This document shows positions 17,661 through 28,000 of a stretch of 64,000 nucleotides of DNA, in pieces. The stretch is from JALZVT01 sp964611345. Its GTDB lineage: Bacteria; Pseudomonadota; Gammaproteobacteria; Pseudomonadales; Azotimanducaceae. Both the position numbers and the translations under genes were made by a program. How positions within the stretch are numbered: position 1 is the stretch's first letter; every line of letters begins with the position of its first letter. The notes beneath the pieces were generated by a model. It was not told the origin of the DNA. It saw only the letters and a program-made list of their open reading frames with translations, and did no database searches. The stretch lies in the NCBI GenBank assembly GCA_964611345.1, contig CAZSYU010000009.1:1-64000 (forward strand), in the 5' to 3' direction.

Positions 17661-18800
17661 ATGCTGACAAAGAATAATCGAACGAAAACCCTGGTTGCGG
17701 GGTTATTCGCACTAGCCTGCTTACAAGCTCTACCCGCCGCTGCGACTCTGTTCTCGGCGGTGCTCCCGTCGAGCCGGTCCGTCGAAATTGGCGTTACCGC
17801 GACCGCTTTCGCCACCATATTGAATACTGCTGATGTGGATGCCGAGAACTGCAGCATCGCACCGGTGTCGGTAGTGGATGCGGGCTTTTTCTACCAAACC
17901 ACAAATTCCTTGACCAACGAGGTCACGGGTTCGCCGAACACTCCAGTAACCATTCCTGCGAATAGTTCGCAATCGTTTGTGATTGGTATGACACCCAATT
18001 CAGACTTTCCCGCCTTCAACGTCGCGTTTAACTTTACCTGCAGCACCGGCACAGCCCCTTCTTCCCCGGGTATTAACACGCTGTTACTGTCAGGCAACAG
18101 CAGTCCTGTTGCTGACGTTGTTGCGGTGGCAGTCACGCTCAGCCAAGACGGCATCGCCAACTTGCCACGCGACAATATCTTTGGATTGGTGGCGCTGGCA
18201 ACCACCAATGTGGGGGCGGCGGCGACAATTACCGCACGCCCTGTCGATCTCGCTGGCCTTGATGGGTTCTTGCGGATCTGTGAGACCAACCAGGACACTA
18301 GCGACTGCCTGGAGCCTCTGACCGAAGAAACCACGGGCCTGCTTGGAGCCGATGAAACCCGCACCTATTCGGTATTCATAAGTGCCGCCACGCGCATTTT
18401 TCTTGATGCCACCAACCGGCGCACCGCGATCGAGTTTGTCGATGAGTTTGGTAACGTCCGCGGTTCAACAAGCGTCGCCATTCAAGGCGGCGGGCCCTCA
18501 GCACTGACGTTCTTTACCGATAACATTGCCGATCAGGTGCTGCAGAACAACTGCACCGAGTGTCATGTCCAGGGTGGAACAGCTCAAGACACTGCTCTGG
18601 TTTTTCAAATTGACGAGATCACAGGTTATCAGGAGAACAACTTCATGGTGGTCGGCGCTTACTTAAACTCAAGCCCCGAGAACGCAAACATGCTCATCAA
18701 CTTGCCATTGGGCATGAACGGTCATCCGCAGATTATCGAACAAGATAGCTTTGTGGTTTCTTTCCTGATGGAATTCATCGACTTGTTTAATACCGAGTAA
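17661..18800 (+). CDS. Secreted protein with C-terminal CXXCH haem motif
   Basis: 379 residues from the ATG at 17661, chosen because GAGGAGG sits just upstream and a good signal peptide follows ('LVAGLFALACLQALPAAA'); the frame opens at 17589. The first ~270 mature residues match the C-terminal domain of the protein at 3-2675 nearly end to end ('LFSAVLPSSRSVEIG', 'SSQSFVIGMTP', 'TNVGAAATIT', 'GNVRGSTSVAIQ'). The last ~100 residues hold a single CTECH motif ('VLQNNCTECHVQGG') and a distant 'LPLGMNGHP' that could supply a Met ligand, as in c-type cytochrome domains. It looks like a secreted mono-haem protein with a binding domain. Confidence 0.82.
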   Translation: MLTKNNRTKTLVAGLFALACLQALPAAATLFSAVLPSSRSVEIGVTATAFATILNTADVDAENCSIAPVSVVDAGFFYQTTNSLTNEVTGSPNTPVTIPANSSQSFVIGMTPNSDFPAFNVAFNFTCSTGTAPSSPGINTLLLSGNSSPVADVVAVAVTLSQDGIANLPRDNIFGLVALATTNVGAAATITARPVDLAGLDGFLRICETNQDTSDCLEPLTEETTGLLGADETRTYSVFISAATRIFLDATNRRTAIEFVDEFGNVRGSTSVAIQGGGPSALTFFTDNIADQVLQNNCTECHVQGGTAQDTALVFQIDEITGYQENNFMVVGAYLNSSPENANMLINLPLGMNGHPQIIEQDSFVVSFLMEFIDLFNTE

Positions 18801-18840
18801 ACTCGAGAGTATCGGACCACCGCGACTAAAAGGAGGTCCA

Positions 18841-18870
18841 AAAAAAGGCGTGCCTGGGCACGCCTTTTTT
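18841..18870 (+). terminator. Bidirectional intrinsic terminator
   Basis: The stem GGCGTGCC (18847-18854) pairs with GGCACGCC (18857-18864). It has six A before it and six T after it, so it can terminate transcription both from the gene ending at 18800 and from the opposing thiolase gene ending at 18888. Confidence 0.9.
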
Positions 18871-18887
18871 GTACCCTGACCTTATGC

Positions 18888-20033
18888 CTAGCGGGTGAGA
18901 ATAGTCACGCCGCTAATGCCCGGGGCTCCGTAGACGTGGGTATAAGCTACCTTTGGCTCATTAGGCACCTGACGCTCGCCGGCATCACCACGCAACTGCA
19001 ACACATTCTCGTAGACCTGGCGCAAGCCAGATGCCCCAATCGGCTCGCCATTCGCAAGGCAACCACCATCGGTGTTCACCGGTAAGCGGCCACCAATTTC
19101 GGTATCGCCATTGGCCAGCATGGCTTCTTGCTCGCCGTGCTCACAAAATCCGTTTTCGGCCATGTGCATCACCTCGGCGCCACTTTCTGTGTCTTGCAAC
19201 TGGGCTAAATCGATGTCTTCCGGGCCAATGCCGGCAAGCTCAAACGCCGCCTTTGAGGCATCGATCGTTGGACCACCGTTGTGCTCAATGGCCAGTGATG
19301 GCGCGGTTACTTCGAAGCTGCCAAACCGACGCGAGCGAACAACAGACGCGTTCAGGAAAATGGGGTTCTTGGCGTATTTGTGGGCTACGTCTGCCTTACA
19401 CATGACCAGTGCAACGCCACCCTCACCCGGGTTACAAAACATGTACTGGGTCAGTGGGTAGGAGAGCATTTGGGCCTGCAAAATCTCATCTTCTGAAAGT
19501 GGTTTGCGACGCCAGGCCATCGGGTTCTTCTCGCCATTACGGAACGCCTTGGCAGCCACTTTCGCGAGGGTACGATCCGTAATGCCGTGGGTTTCCATGT
19601 AGTGGTTAATTTTCATGCCAAAAAACTGGGTTGTCAGCGCCATGCCGCTGCCGCCATACCAGTCACGACCCTCACCTTGCGGGCCGGATGGGTTAAACGC
19701 GCCGCGCGGGTGCTTGTCGAAACCAATAGCCATGCCCAACTCGTAGGCCCCTGACTTGATTGCGTTATATGCAGAAGACAGCGCCGACCCACCTGTGGCG
19801 CAGCCGTTGGCAACATTAATAAATTGCAGACCCGTAAGGCCTAGCATTGACACCATGGTGTCAGGCGAACCCGCAGCGGCGCTACCGCCATAGGCAAACT
19901 CAATATCTTCCCAGGTAATGCCCGCATCAGCGCATGCTCGCCGCACGGCAATTGCGCCCTGTTCCATGCCGCTCACACCTTCGTGACGGCCAAACTCATG
20001 CATTCCTATTCCAACAATGGCTACATCGGTCAT
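18888..20033 (-). CDS. Thiolase-fold protein (SCP2-type thiolase / lipid-transfer protein)
   Basis: 381 residues. 'VANGCATGGSALSSAYNAIKSG' contains the nucleophilic Cys of the thiolase fold, and 'NTDGGCLANGEPIGASGLRQV' with 'YTHVYGAPGISGV' form the C-terminal catalytic region. The sequence belongs to the SCP2-type group that cleaves 3-ketoacyl-CoA in side-chain breakdown of sterols, bile acids and branched lipids, or acts with a DUF35 partner. It lies 45 bp after the DUF35 gene in the same operon, the standard pairing. Confidence 0.88.
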   Translation of the reverse strand: MTDVAIVGIGMHEFGRHEGVSGMEQGAIAVRRACADAGITWEDIEFAYGGSAAAGSPDTMVSMLGLTGLQFINVANGCATGGSALSSAYNAIKSGAYELGMAIGFDKHPRGAFNPSGPQGEGRDWYGGSGMALTTQFFGMKINHYMETHGITDRTLAKVAAKAFRNGEKNPMAWRRKPLSEDEILQAQMLSYPLTQYMFCNPGEGGVALVMCKADVAHKYAKNPIFLNASVVRSRRFGSFEVTAPSLAIEHNGGPTIDASKAAFELAGIGPEDIDLAQLQDTESGAEVMHMAENGFCEHGEQEAMLANGDTEIGGRLPVNTDGGCLANGEPIGASGLRQVYENVLQLRGDAGERQVPNEPKVAYTHVYGAPGISGVTILTR

Positions 20034-20078
20034 CGTGACTTCCTCTCTTGTCTCTCTCTATTTAACTCATTTAGTCTG

Positions 20079-20507
20079 TTATGCAGGTTCAAAGGCAAAG
20101 GTGTGAATGTCATTGCCATCGTCGTCCTGCGCAATGGGGATGGTGGTTAAGCGCATTGGCATCCCGCTCTTTAATACTTTTGAATCCGCTTCGGTGAGAC
20201 GCGCCTCCACCTTTAGCTCATCTGCCAGCGTGATGTAACCCACCCCGTATGGCTTGAACTTCGCGGGGTCCGTTTCGCCCAGATAAGGCGGCGACTTGGG
20301 GGGAAAGCCCTGGACCGTCCAGGCCCATAGCGAGCCTTCAGTGCCAAGCACGGCCTCAGACATCGAACTGCCTGTGCACCTGGAACAACCACTGGCCGCC
20401 GGAAACACATGGGTGCCGCAGTCGTTACAGACTGCTCCTTTTAGCCGCGGTCCCTCGTCCGTCAGCACTAGAATATTGTCGTTAATGGATACCGCTTGTC
20501 CCATCAT
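20079..20507 (-). CDS. Zn-ribbon/OB-fold (DUF35) thiolase partner
   Basis: 142 residues. An N-terminal zinc ribbon with two Cys pairs ('CNDCGTHVFPAASGCSRC') is followed by an OB-fold ('SLWAWTVQGFPPKSPPYLG', 'YGVGYITLADELKVEARL'). Proteins of this type bind acyl-CoA and form complexes with SCP2-type thiolases or with HMG-CoA synthase-like enzymes. It precedes the thiolase gene directly, so the two probably form one enzyme. Confidence 0.88.
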   Translation of the reverse strand: MMGQAVSINDNILVLTDEGPRLKGAVCNDCGTHVFPAASGCSRCTGSSMSEAVLGTEGSLWAWTVQGFPPKSPPYLGETDPAKFKPYGVGYITLADELKVEARLTEADSKVLKSGMPMRLTTIPIAQDDDGNDIHTFAFEPA

Positions 20508-20545
20508 TCCCCCTAATTCTGCTAAATTCCCAGAGCGGGATTCCC

Positions 20546-20583
20546 AAAAAGAAAAGGCCGGAAGAGCTTGCGCTCCGCCGGCC
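20546..20583 (-). terminator. Intrinsic terminator of the GH123-like gene
   Basis: Read on the minus strand, GGCCGG-C-GGAGC, a GCAA loop and GCTCT-T-CCGGCC (20583 to 20556) form a strong hairpin, followed by TTTTCTTTTT (20555-20546). It lies about 75 bp past the stop of the large gene ending at 20660 and upstream of the DUF35 gene, so it separates the two units. Confidence 0.82.
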
Positions 20584-20659
20584 TGAATAACCTAGTCCTA
20601 GTCATACTTTTAGGCAAGTGGCGAGATCGAACCAGCCGACCCCACCTACCTGACTACAA

Positions 20660-23600
20660 CTACTGACCCAGGATAATGCTGATCAGTTGCGCGCGCGCCG
20701 ATTCCCAAACATCCGGGTCAGTCGACCAGCTGGGTGGTTCATAGACAAAGGTCGGATCGTTTAAGTCGGCAACCCCAAGCTCCCACATCACTTTAGGCAC
20801 CATCGAATTGACAATCGCCTGGGTAGCAACAGGGTCCACCTGCATCGCAAGGGCAATGTACTGCACATCCTGAATGCCTCGCCGCCACTGTTTCATGCGC
20901 AGGCTAGCAATCGGACCATCCAGTTCTCGACTTTCGGCCGGGAACACTCGATCTGTACCTGGATACAACAACACACCGTCACCGTTGGAGTAGTTGAACA
21001 CTCCCGTTTCACCAATGATCGGATCAAAGAAGTCGTGGCTGCCGAAGGTGTGGGCGCTCTTGAACACGTTGGTTCGGGTGCCCAGCCGGAACTGCGCACC
21101 GTCCGGATCAACCTCTGTCAGATCCCGAACTGCCGGGCCACCCAGGAAGTTATTCCAGTAGTTGGAGTTCCAGAAGAACCAGCGCGATATACCCAGCTTG
21201 TATTGACCCCAGGGTAACTCACGCAACGCCACACCATCATCATCGGTCATAAACGTACCCGAGGCAGGTCGGCGAGCGTTGTACATAAAGTAGCGACGCT
21301 CGGGATCTGCGTTCAAGGCTGCAATAGCTTCTTCCCAGATCTCGGTCGGTCCTTGCGCAATCACCGTACCCAGGATTGTGGGATTCGGCAGCTCGTCGTC
21401 GTAGTCGAGCGGCGAAGCAGTAACGAACGTATCCAGATTGCCGCCAGGGCCTGGGTTCTCCTTAACAAACTGGCTGACCAGGTCGGCGTACTCAATGGGC
21501 AACCTGGGACCTGAGTTAATGAACGATACCGCCGGCTCATCATCAACGTAGAGATAACGCACCGTGTCGGGCGCATTGGCCTCAAACCAGGTTTCCCAGG
21601 CGTCAGTGCGGCGTTCCAATTCACTCCGCAAAAAATCAAGCGGCGCATCTGGATCAAACACATCGGTGGCTTCGGGATCGTACTGACGTAGTCCCCACCA
21701 GCCAGACCAGTTGCCGTAACTGCCAATGCTGTAAACATCGTGCGGAAGATTTTGCCCGGGGCCACTATAGCCGTTCTCAGCGGTGTACAACCCACCGGCT
21801 AAGCGACGCTCCCAGTCTTCGTTGGGTTGATCTGTCGGCAGAATCTTGTCTGGTACCAATTCGTTCAAATCGGTGATTGAAATACCATGCCGCCATGCCA
21901 GCTTAAAGTGGTTATCTACGATGCGGCGATAGTCGGCGTCATCCGAATTGGCAATCACGCCACCTGAAAGGCCAAGGAAATAGCGCTCAGCAATTTGCTC
22001 GCCAGCCATGTGCAACATGGTCTTGGAGGTACGTTCGTCTGGCAGTGTGATATCCATGACCTGAACTTCTACGGGCAGGGTCTGCTGCACAGTACCACTC
22101 ACCGTGACATTCAGAGTGCCGGTCAACACACCTGCTGGCGCATCTTTAGGAACATACACATCTACCCAGAAGCTCTGCGAGTTTCCGCTTGCTACAGGAA
22201 CTGAGCCACGCACTTCTATTGGCTCTGCAATGTCCGGGTAAGAACGGCCATGATTTGGCCGATCTTGCCAAACACCACGACCGACGGCAGGCCCATTTGG
22301 CTGGAAGTTATCAAACGGCCGACGCAACTCCTCAGGGATATGTGTTTCATCGTAGAGCTCCCAACCAATCCGGGACAGCCCGAAGATCTTCAGGTAGCCA
22401 ACCGCAAACACTTCTATGGGTCGGTCGTTCCAGTTAAACAGCTCCGATGTGTTGGTTGTTGCTAACGTATAGGGACCAGCATCCTGGCTAAGCGTGTCAA
22501 AATCGACGGCAACCGCTGCCAGATCTGGACCGTTGTTATCGACCACAACGTTGAAGGAGACAATTTCGTTCCGCGCTGCAAACACGCTGATGCTCTGACC
22601 ATCCCACACTGAGTTGGTTAGGTCAGCGCCGCTGAAGGAACGTATTTCTTCCTGCACAACCTTGTCACCACCATCATTCGCCCACACCTGGATGTCCAGA
22701 TTTCCGGGTGGTGGGGGCAACGGCTCTGGGTCCGCAGGTGGCTGTGGCTCTGGGTCCGCAGGTGGCTGTGGATCTGNNNNNNNNNNNNNNNNNNNNNNNN
22801 NNNNNNNNNNNNNNNNNNNNNNNNNNNNNNNNNNNNNNNNNNNNNNNNNNNNNNNNNNNNNNNNNNNNNNNNNNNNCTGGGTCCGCGGGTGGCTGTGGAT
22901 CTGGGTCAACCGGTGGCTGTGGGTCTACTGGCGCCACTGGCACATCACTCGCGAAGGAAACCCGTAAATCATCAAAGGGGCCGCCTTGCAGAGTCACTGC
23001 TCCAAATCCGGTATAGCTGGGCAACACATAGCCAAAGAAGGTGAACTCCGAAGCACCCGCTTCCACGACCACCGGATCATTCTGATAGGTTTCGCAGCTA
23101 TCCGCCGAAGGATGAAAACCGCCGCCCGGGCTTAACACAATACCGGTAGGTTCCGGTAGCCCGGCAGGATTACCCGCATCAGTTCTAAAGCCGATGCGAA
23201 TCTCGCTGCACTGATCTTGTTCGAGCGCGGGTGGTGCACTCAAAATAGTGAACATGGTCGGCGTTTCAACAACCGGCGGATCGACCGGTGTTGGCGGTGG
23301 CGGTGGCGGTGGCGGCGTAGCTGGCGGCAGAGTTACTGGCGCCTGGCCTGAGAAACCGAGCCGCAAATCTGCGAAGGGCGCCGACTCAAGTGTGACGGCA
23401 CCCAGACCGGTATAGCCCGGTACCACAAACCCAAAAAACGTAAACTGGGTTGTACCTGCGGGGACAACAACCGGATCGTTTTGGTAGGTTGCGCAGCTAT
23501 CTGCCGACGGATGAAAGCCGCCACCAGGACTTAGCAGTATGTCGGTATCTGCACCTAAAGCGGCGGCCACACCAGCAGCGCTTTGGAACTCCACAACAAT

Positions 23601-24170
23601 TTCACTGCAAACACCCACTGAAAGTTCACTGGGTTGGCTGAGCACTGCCAACTGGGTGGGTGGCTCGTTACCAGTAGGTGGTGCTGCCACAACCTCGTCG
23701 ACAGCGTTGATAAGATACTGCAACCGCGTGCCGTTCGGGTGAGTAATTGTCAGGAAGTTGACACCTGCAACTAACGACCGGAAGTAAACTGTGTAGGTTT
23801 CCCGATCCGCTTCGGTCGGCACTTCTTCGGTGTATTGCGTGTTGCTGCATTCAGGCAGCAGGCACGGAAATACACCCGCGGGTGCAAGCGCTATGGTTTG
23901 GCCAGCATCGAGCGCTATGCGCTCCCCGCTCGCGTCCAAAAATTCGAATTCGAGAGCAGTTGACTGCCCAACCACTACGTCGGGCAAGTCGGTGACAACC
24001 GCAATCTCGCTGACGGGGTCGACCGCCAACGCAGGCGCCGCAGTGGCTGCAAATACCAGCGCCAATAAACCACGTCGGAGCGCGCCCCAGCTCGAAGTTC
24101 GCTTGATGTTTGCCTTACCCAGAACCAAGCCTTTGGCAGTAGCAAGCACTTTAGAAAATAATACCGTCAC
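20660..24170 (-). CDS. Large secreted DUF4091/GH123-like glycosidase, interrupted by assembly gap
   Basis: One gene read across the N gap, at least ~1135 residues. It starts at a GTG at 24170 with AGGGGGAA upstream and has a signal peptide ending 'AATAAPALA'. Next come an N-terminal beta domain (about residues 51-155), two copies of a ~110-residue domain ('LSPGGGFHPSADSC.TYQNDPV', 'GLGAVTLE'), a poly-Pro linker and a Pro/Asp/Glu repeat ('DPQPPADPEPQPPADP') broken by the gap. The C-terminal ~690 residues match DUF4091/GH123-type enzymes: 'VRYLYVDDEPA' with a likely catalytic Asp-Glu pair, 'YFMYNARRPASG' and 'YSNGDGVLLYPG..GPIASLRMKQWRRGIQD'. GH123 enzymes act on N-acetylgalactosaminides; the substrate here is inferred only. 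Paralogue of 25003-28095. Confidence 0.85.
22777..22876. other. Assembly gap of 100 N
   Basis: Exactly 100 N, the conventional placeholder for a gap of unknown length. It lies inside the 24-bp-periodic Pro-rich linker of the large secreted protein. The frames on either side are continuous only if the real gap length is a multiple of three, so 100 is not the true length. Confidence 0.97.
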
Positions 24171-25002
24171 AGATTCCCCCTGTTAGAACGGCGTCGCCCG
24201 CACAAGACTTAACTTGTGGTTGTCGGACGCGATGTGAAATTTACGGCAGATGAGCCCGTCGCTTCCTGAACTTCCCGGGATACTTCTCCCGGATACCTTC
24301 CCGGATGGTCCCCCGCTCCAGGCCTCTAAGGTTGCTAGCTGCAATCTAATTGCCAGATTGTAGCGCACTATTCTTTGCTTTACAGCGTTAGCCCTCGAGA
24401 CCCCCTGGTGCCCTGACATTGAAATTGACCTTGTCCTGGGCCCTAGACCTCTACCCGAACCTGATCCCCGAGCATGGCGTCCGCGACCCCATTGAGCCAG
24501 CGGCATGGCATCGAAATGCCCGGTTATTTACAAATAGCAGGAAAGTTTTTGCATTCTAATCGCAATTCTTTGCATCTTGCTTGTAACAATTTGATACCAA
24601 CCCGTGTTGCAACCAGAACCCAAGCTCCTTTACAGTACTGTTACATTGAGCACTTTCAAGAATCTTTACGGACCTTTTCTAACCCTGAGCTGAGTTAAAG
24701 CGCTGATTAACGGATTTGATGTCTGGCGCCAACAACTCCAACTCAAAGCTCATTTCATCGAACTCGTCCAATGCTCAATGCGATGGTTATAGATCGTTGA
24801 TAACAGGCCGATAACAAACGAAGGCCCTTTATATCGCGTCATCGCTGCGACAGGACAGGCAGCCTGATGACCGACCCTTCTGCATTGTCGGCATGACTTA
24901 AAATTCTCGGGCACTTGCGTTGTGCCTCGCCCCTGCGCTTCACCGGAACGAAGCCGTTTGCGGGGGTGATTACAGCGTAACTGGCCGAACCTGGAGCTTA
25001 GT
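24171..25002. promoter_or_regulatory. Divergent intergenic region between the two GH123-like genes
   Basis: 832 bp without a credible gene, containing the starts of both paralogous secreted-protein genes; their promoters should lie here. Ribosome sites are clear at both ends: AGGGGGAA before the GTG at 24170 on minus, and GGAG (24993-24996) before the TTG at 25003. Three imperfect copies of a TTCCCGGATAC-like unit lie at 24272-24310. I cannot identify a convincing -35/-10 pair. Confidence 0.5.
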
Positions 25003-28000
25003 TTGAAAATTTGGCCTACCCGCGGCGCCCTGCAGGGCCCCGCTCTGTGCGTACGCGCAGCTTGCTTGCTGTCTGAACAGCAGACCCGGCAACAGCAAGC
25101 CCTGCGAACAATAACCCCCAAAACGAAACAACTCAGCGCGAAACAACTCAGCGCGAAACAACTCAGCGCATGGAAACTTGCCTGGCTTGTTGTCGCTTTG
25201 TTGTGTGCTAACACAGCCGTGCTAGCACAGCAGGAGTACATAAGGGGGGTGCGCATTGTGGCACCCCAGCAGCTTGTGGTCGATGGTACGGTGCCCGTCT
25301 CCATAAGATTTCTCGACAGTTCAAACCGGGAGGTTGCACCGGAACCTGGCAGACCTATACGGGTCAGTCCTTCGGGCCTCTACCCCTGTAACAACGCACG
25401 ATGTGCGGCGGCTGACTATTCCGAGGTGTTTGTTACCCAACCCGGTCAAATCGATTACACGATTTACGTGCGTAGCCTGGTCGCCGGCGTCAATACCCTG
25501 CGAGTTACTCATCCCAATGGCAGCTCTGCCATGACAACTTTCCAGGCCGTTGCTAATCAAGGCGGTACTCCCGCAGCAAATACGGCCCCGGTGGCTAGCA
25601 CCCCAACGCCAAGCACCCCTATGAGGTTTGGGCTGGCCAATGGCACCCCGTCGTTGACGCTTGGCAGTTGCACCGAAGTCGTCGTCAATCTGTTGAACAG
25701 TGCAGGCCAACGGGTAGCACTGAGTAATCCCCGCAACGTAACGCTGAGTCCAGGCGGTGGCGTCCACCCTTCTGTGGATCAGTGCGCCAGCTATCAAAAC
25801 GATCCTGTTTCAATTCCTGGGGGTAGAGACAGCTTTACGTTCTACGCCTATGTGGTCACTCCTTACCAAGGGCTCGGGGCTGTGACTCTCAGTGCTTCGG
25901 GCATGGAACAGTTGGTAATTCCATTCACTGCCGGAAACGGCGCGCCTGCACCCGCGGCTCCCGTGCCCCCACCCAGCGTAGCCGGTCCTACAGCGACACC
26001 TCCTCCGTCAAGTGCACCAACGGCTCCCCCAACAGCGCCTATCGCTAACCTCGGCGACATCGGGGTCTGGGCAAACAGTGGTGAGGAAAAAATCGTTCAG
26101 GAAGAGACTCGCTCCTTCACTCGCGACACAACTAACAGTCACTGGGATGGCACCACTATCCGCACCTTCGGGGCACGCAACGAAGTGGTTTCATTCAACG
26201 TTATCGTTGACAACCGCGGCGCCGATCTAAACGCTGTACGCGCAGATTTCAATCGGCTCGATAGCGCCAATTATTCGCTCGTTAGCTCAAACTCTTCCGC
26301 AGCGAACGTATTCGACTGGCGCAATCGGCCCATCGAAGTGTTCGCAGTAGGCTATCTGAGGGTGCATGGTCTGAGTCGAATCGCATACGAGCTGTACGAC
26401 GAAACCCATACGCCCGAGAAGCTGCGTCGGCCCTATCAAGACTTGCATCCAGTGGGTCCCGCCATTGGCTCTGGCAGCTGGTTTGATCGACCCCACCACA
26501 ACAAGTCGTACCCGGATATTGCCGTTCCTCAGGAAGTGCAGACGACTACACGCATCCGTTCAGGCAATTCACAGAGCTTTTGGGTAGACATTTACATACC
26601 CAAAGACGCGCCAGCAGGCTTGCTGACTGGCACAGTGAGAGTAACCAATGGCTCGCAAGCCATCGCCAACATACCCGTTGAAATTACCGTGGCTAACTTT
26701 ACGCTCAATGACGAAAGCCAGGCGAAATCCATGGTATTTCTTGGCGATCTGGATATCGCCGAACGTTACTTCACCGGTTCTGGTGCAGCCGGTCAGCTAC
26801 CGCAATCCAGCTACGCCGACTACCGCCGTGTGATTGATCGACACTTTATGCTGGCATGGCGGCACCGTCTGAGTCTGATCGATGGCAACGCCCTCGTCGC
26901 GTTCTCAACGACACCAACCGATGCACCCAATCAAGACTGGCAGCGCCGCCTGCGTGGCGACCTCTACACAGCCGACAACGGTTACGTGGGCCCAGGAGCA
27001 AATCTTCCACACGATGTTTTCAGCATAGGTACTTACTCCAACTGGTTGCGTTGGTGGAACCTGGCAAATTACGACCCTGCTTATCCCAATTACGATTCCA
27101 GCCTGCCCCGGCAAACGCTGATCAACACTTTGAATTCCCGCACCGATCAATGGGAAAACTGGTTCAGAAACAACGCGCCAAACGTAAAACGCTTCCTCTA
27201 TGTTGATGATGAGCCCGCCTTCTCAACTTCTCGAGACCCCAACTTCTCAACCGTTGATTTCGCGAACCTTGTTAGCGGCATAGTAAAGAACAACCCAGGC
27301 CCAGGTGGCGACCTGCAGACATTCATTACTGCTAGCCCACTTGGCTATGAGCACGAACTGCCAGACACCAACATTCTTGGCGATGTCATCGCCCACGGCG
27401 AAACCGCCCCCTGGAACGCTGCAACCAACGCGCTTAACGCGGATCCAGATCGCGAATACTTCATGTACAACGGTCGGCGCCCAGCATCGGGTACCTTTGT
27501 GATTGACGACGACGGCGTCGCGTTACGCGAACTGCCCTGGGGTCAGTACAAACTAGGCATTGAGCGCTGGTTCTACTGGAGCAGCACTTACTACGACAAC
27601 TTTCAGGGTGGCCCCAGCTTGCGGAATCTGGCCGAAGTTGACGCTCAGGGCCCAAACTACAGGCGTGGTAGCCAAACCAACGTGTTCAAGAGCGCTCAGA
27701 CGTTTGGTGGGCACACGCACTTCGACGCATCAATTGGTGAGACCGGCTGGAACTACTCAAATGGCGATGGTGTGCTGTTCTACCCTGGTACCGATCAGGT
27801 GTTTCCGGAAGAGAACCTTAACCTGCAAGGACCCATCGCCAGCTTGCGCCTTAAGTACTGGCGCCGTGGTGTGCAAGACGTGATCTATCTGGAACAGGCC
27901 ATGGCCCGCGATCCGGTAGCTACCCAGGCGATCATCAACGAAATGGTGCCGGAAGTAATGTGGGAACTTGGCGTCGCCAATCCTCTCGATCCAACTTACG

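Noticed and set aside
22674..24170. Separate shorter gene ending in the Pro-rich region and running through the N gap
   Set aside because: The frame after the gap is an artefact of counting 100 N; the paralogue at 25003 shows that the two halves are one protein.
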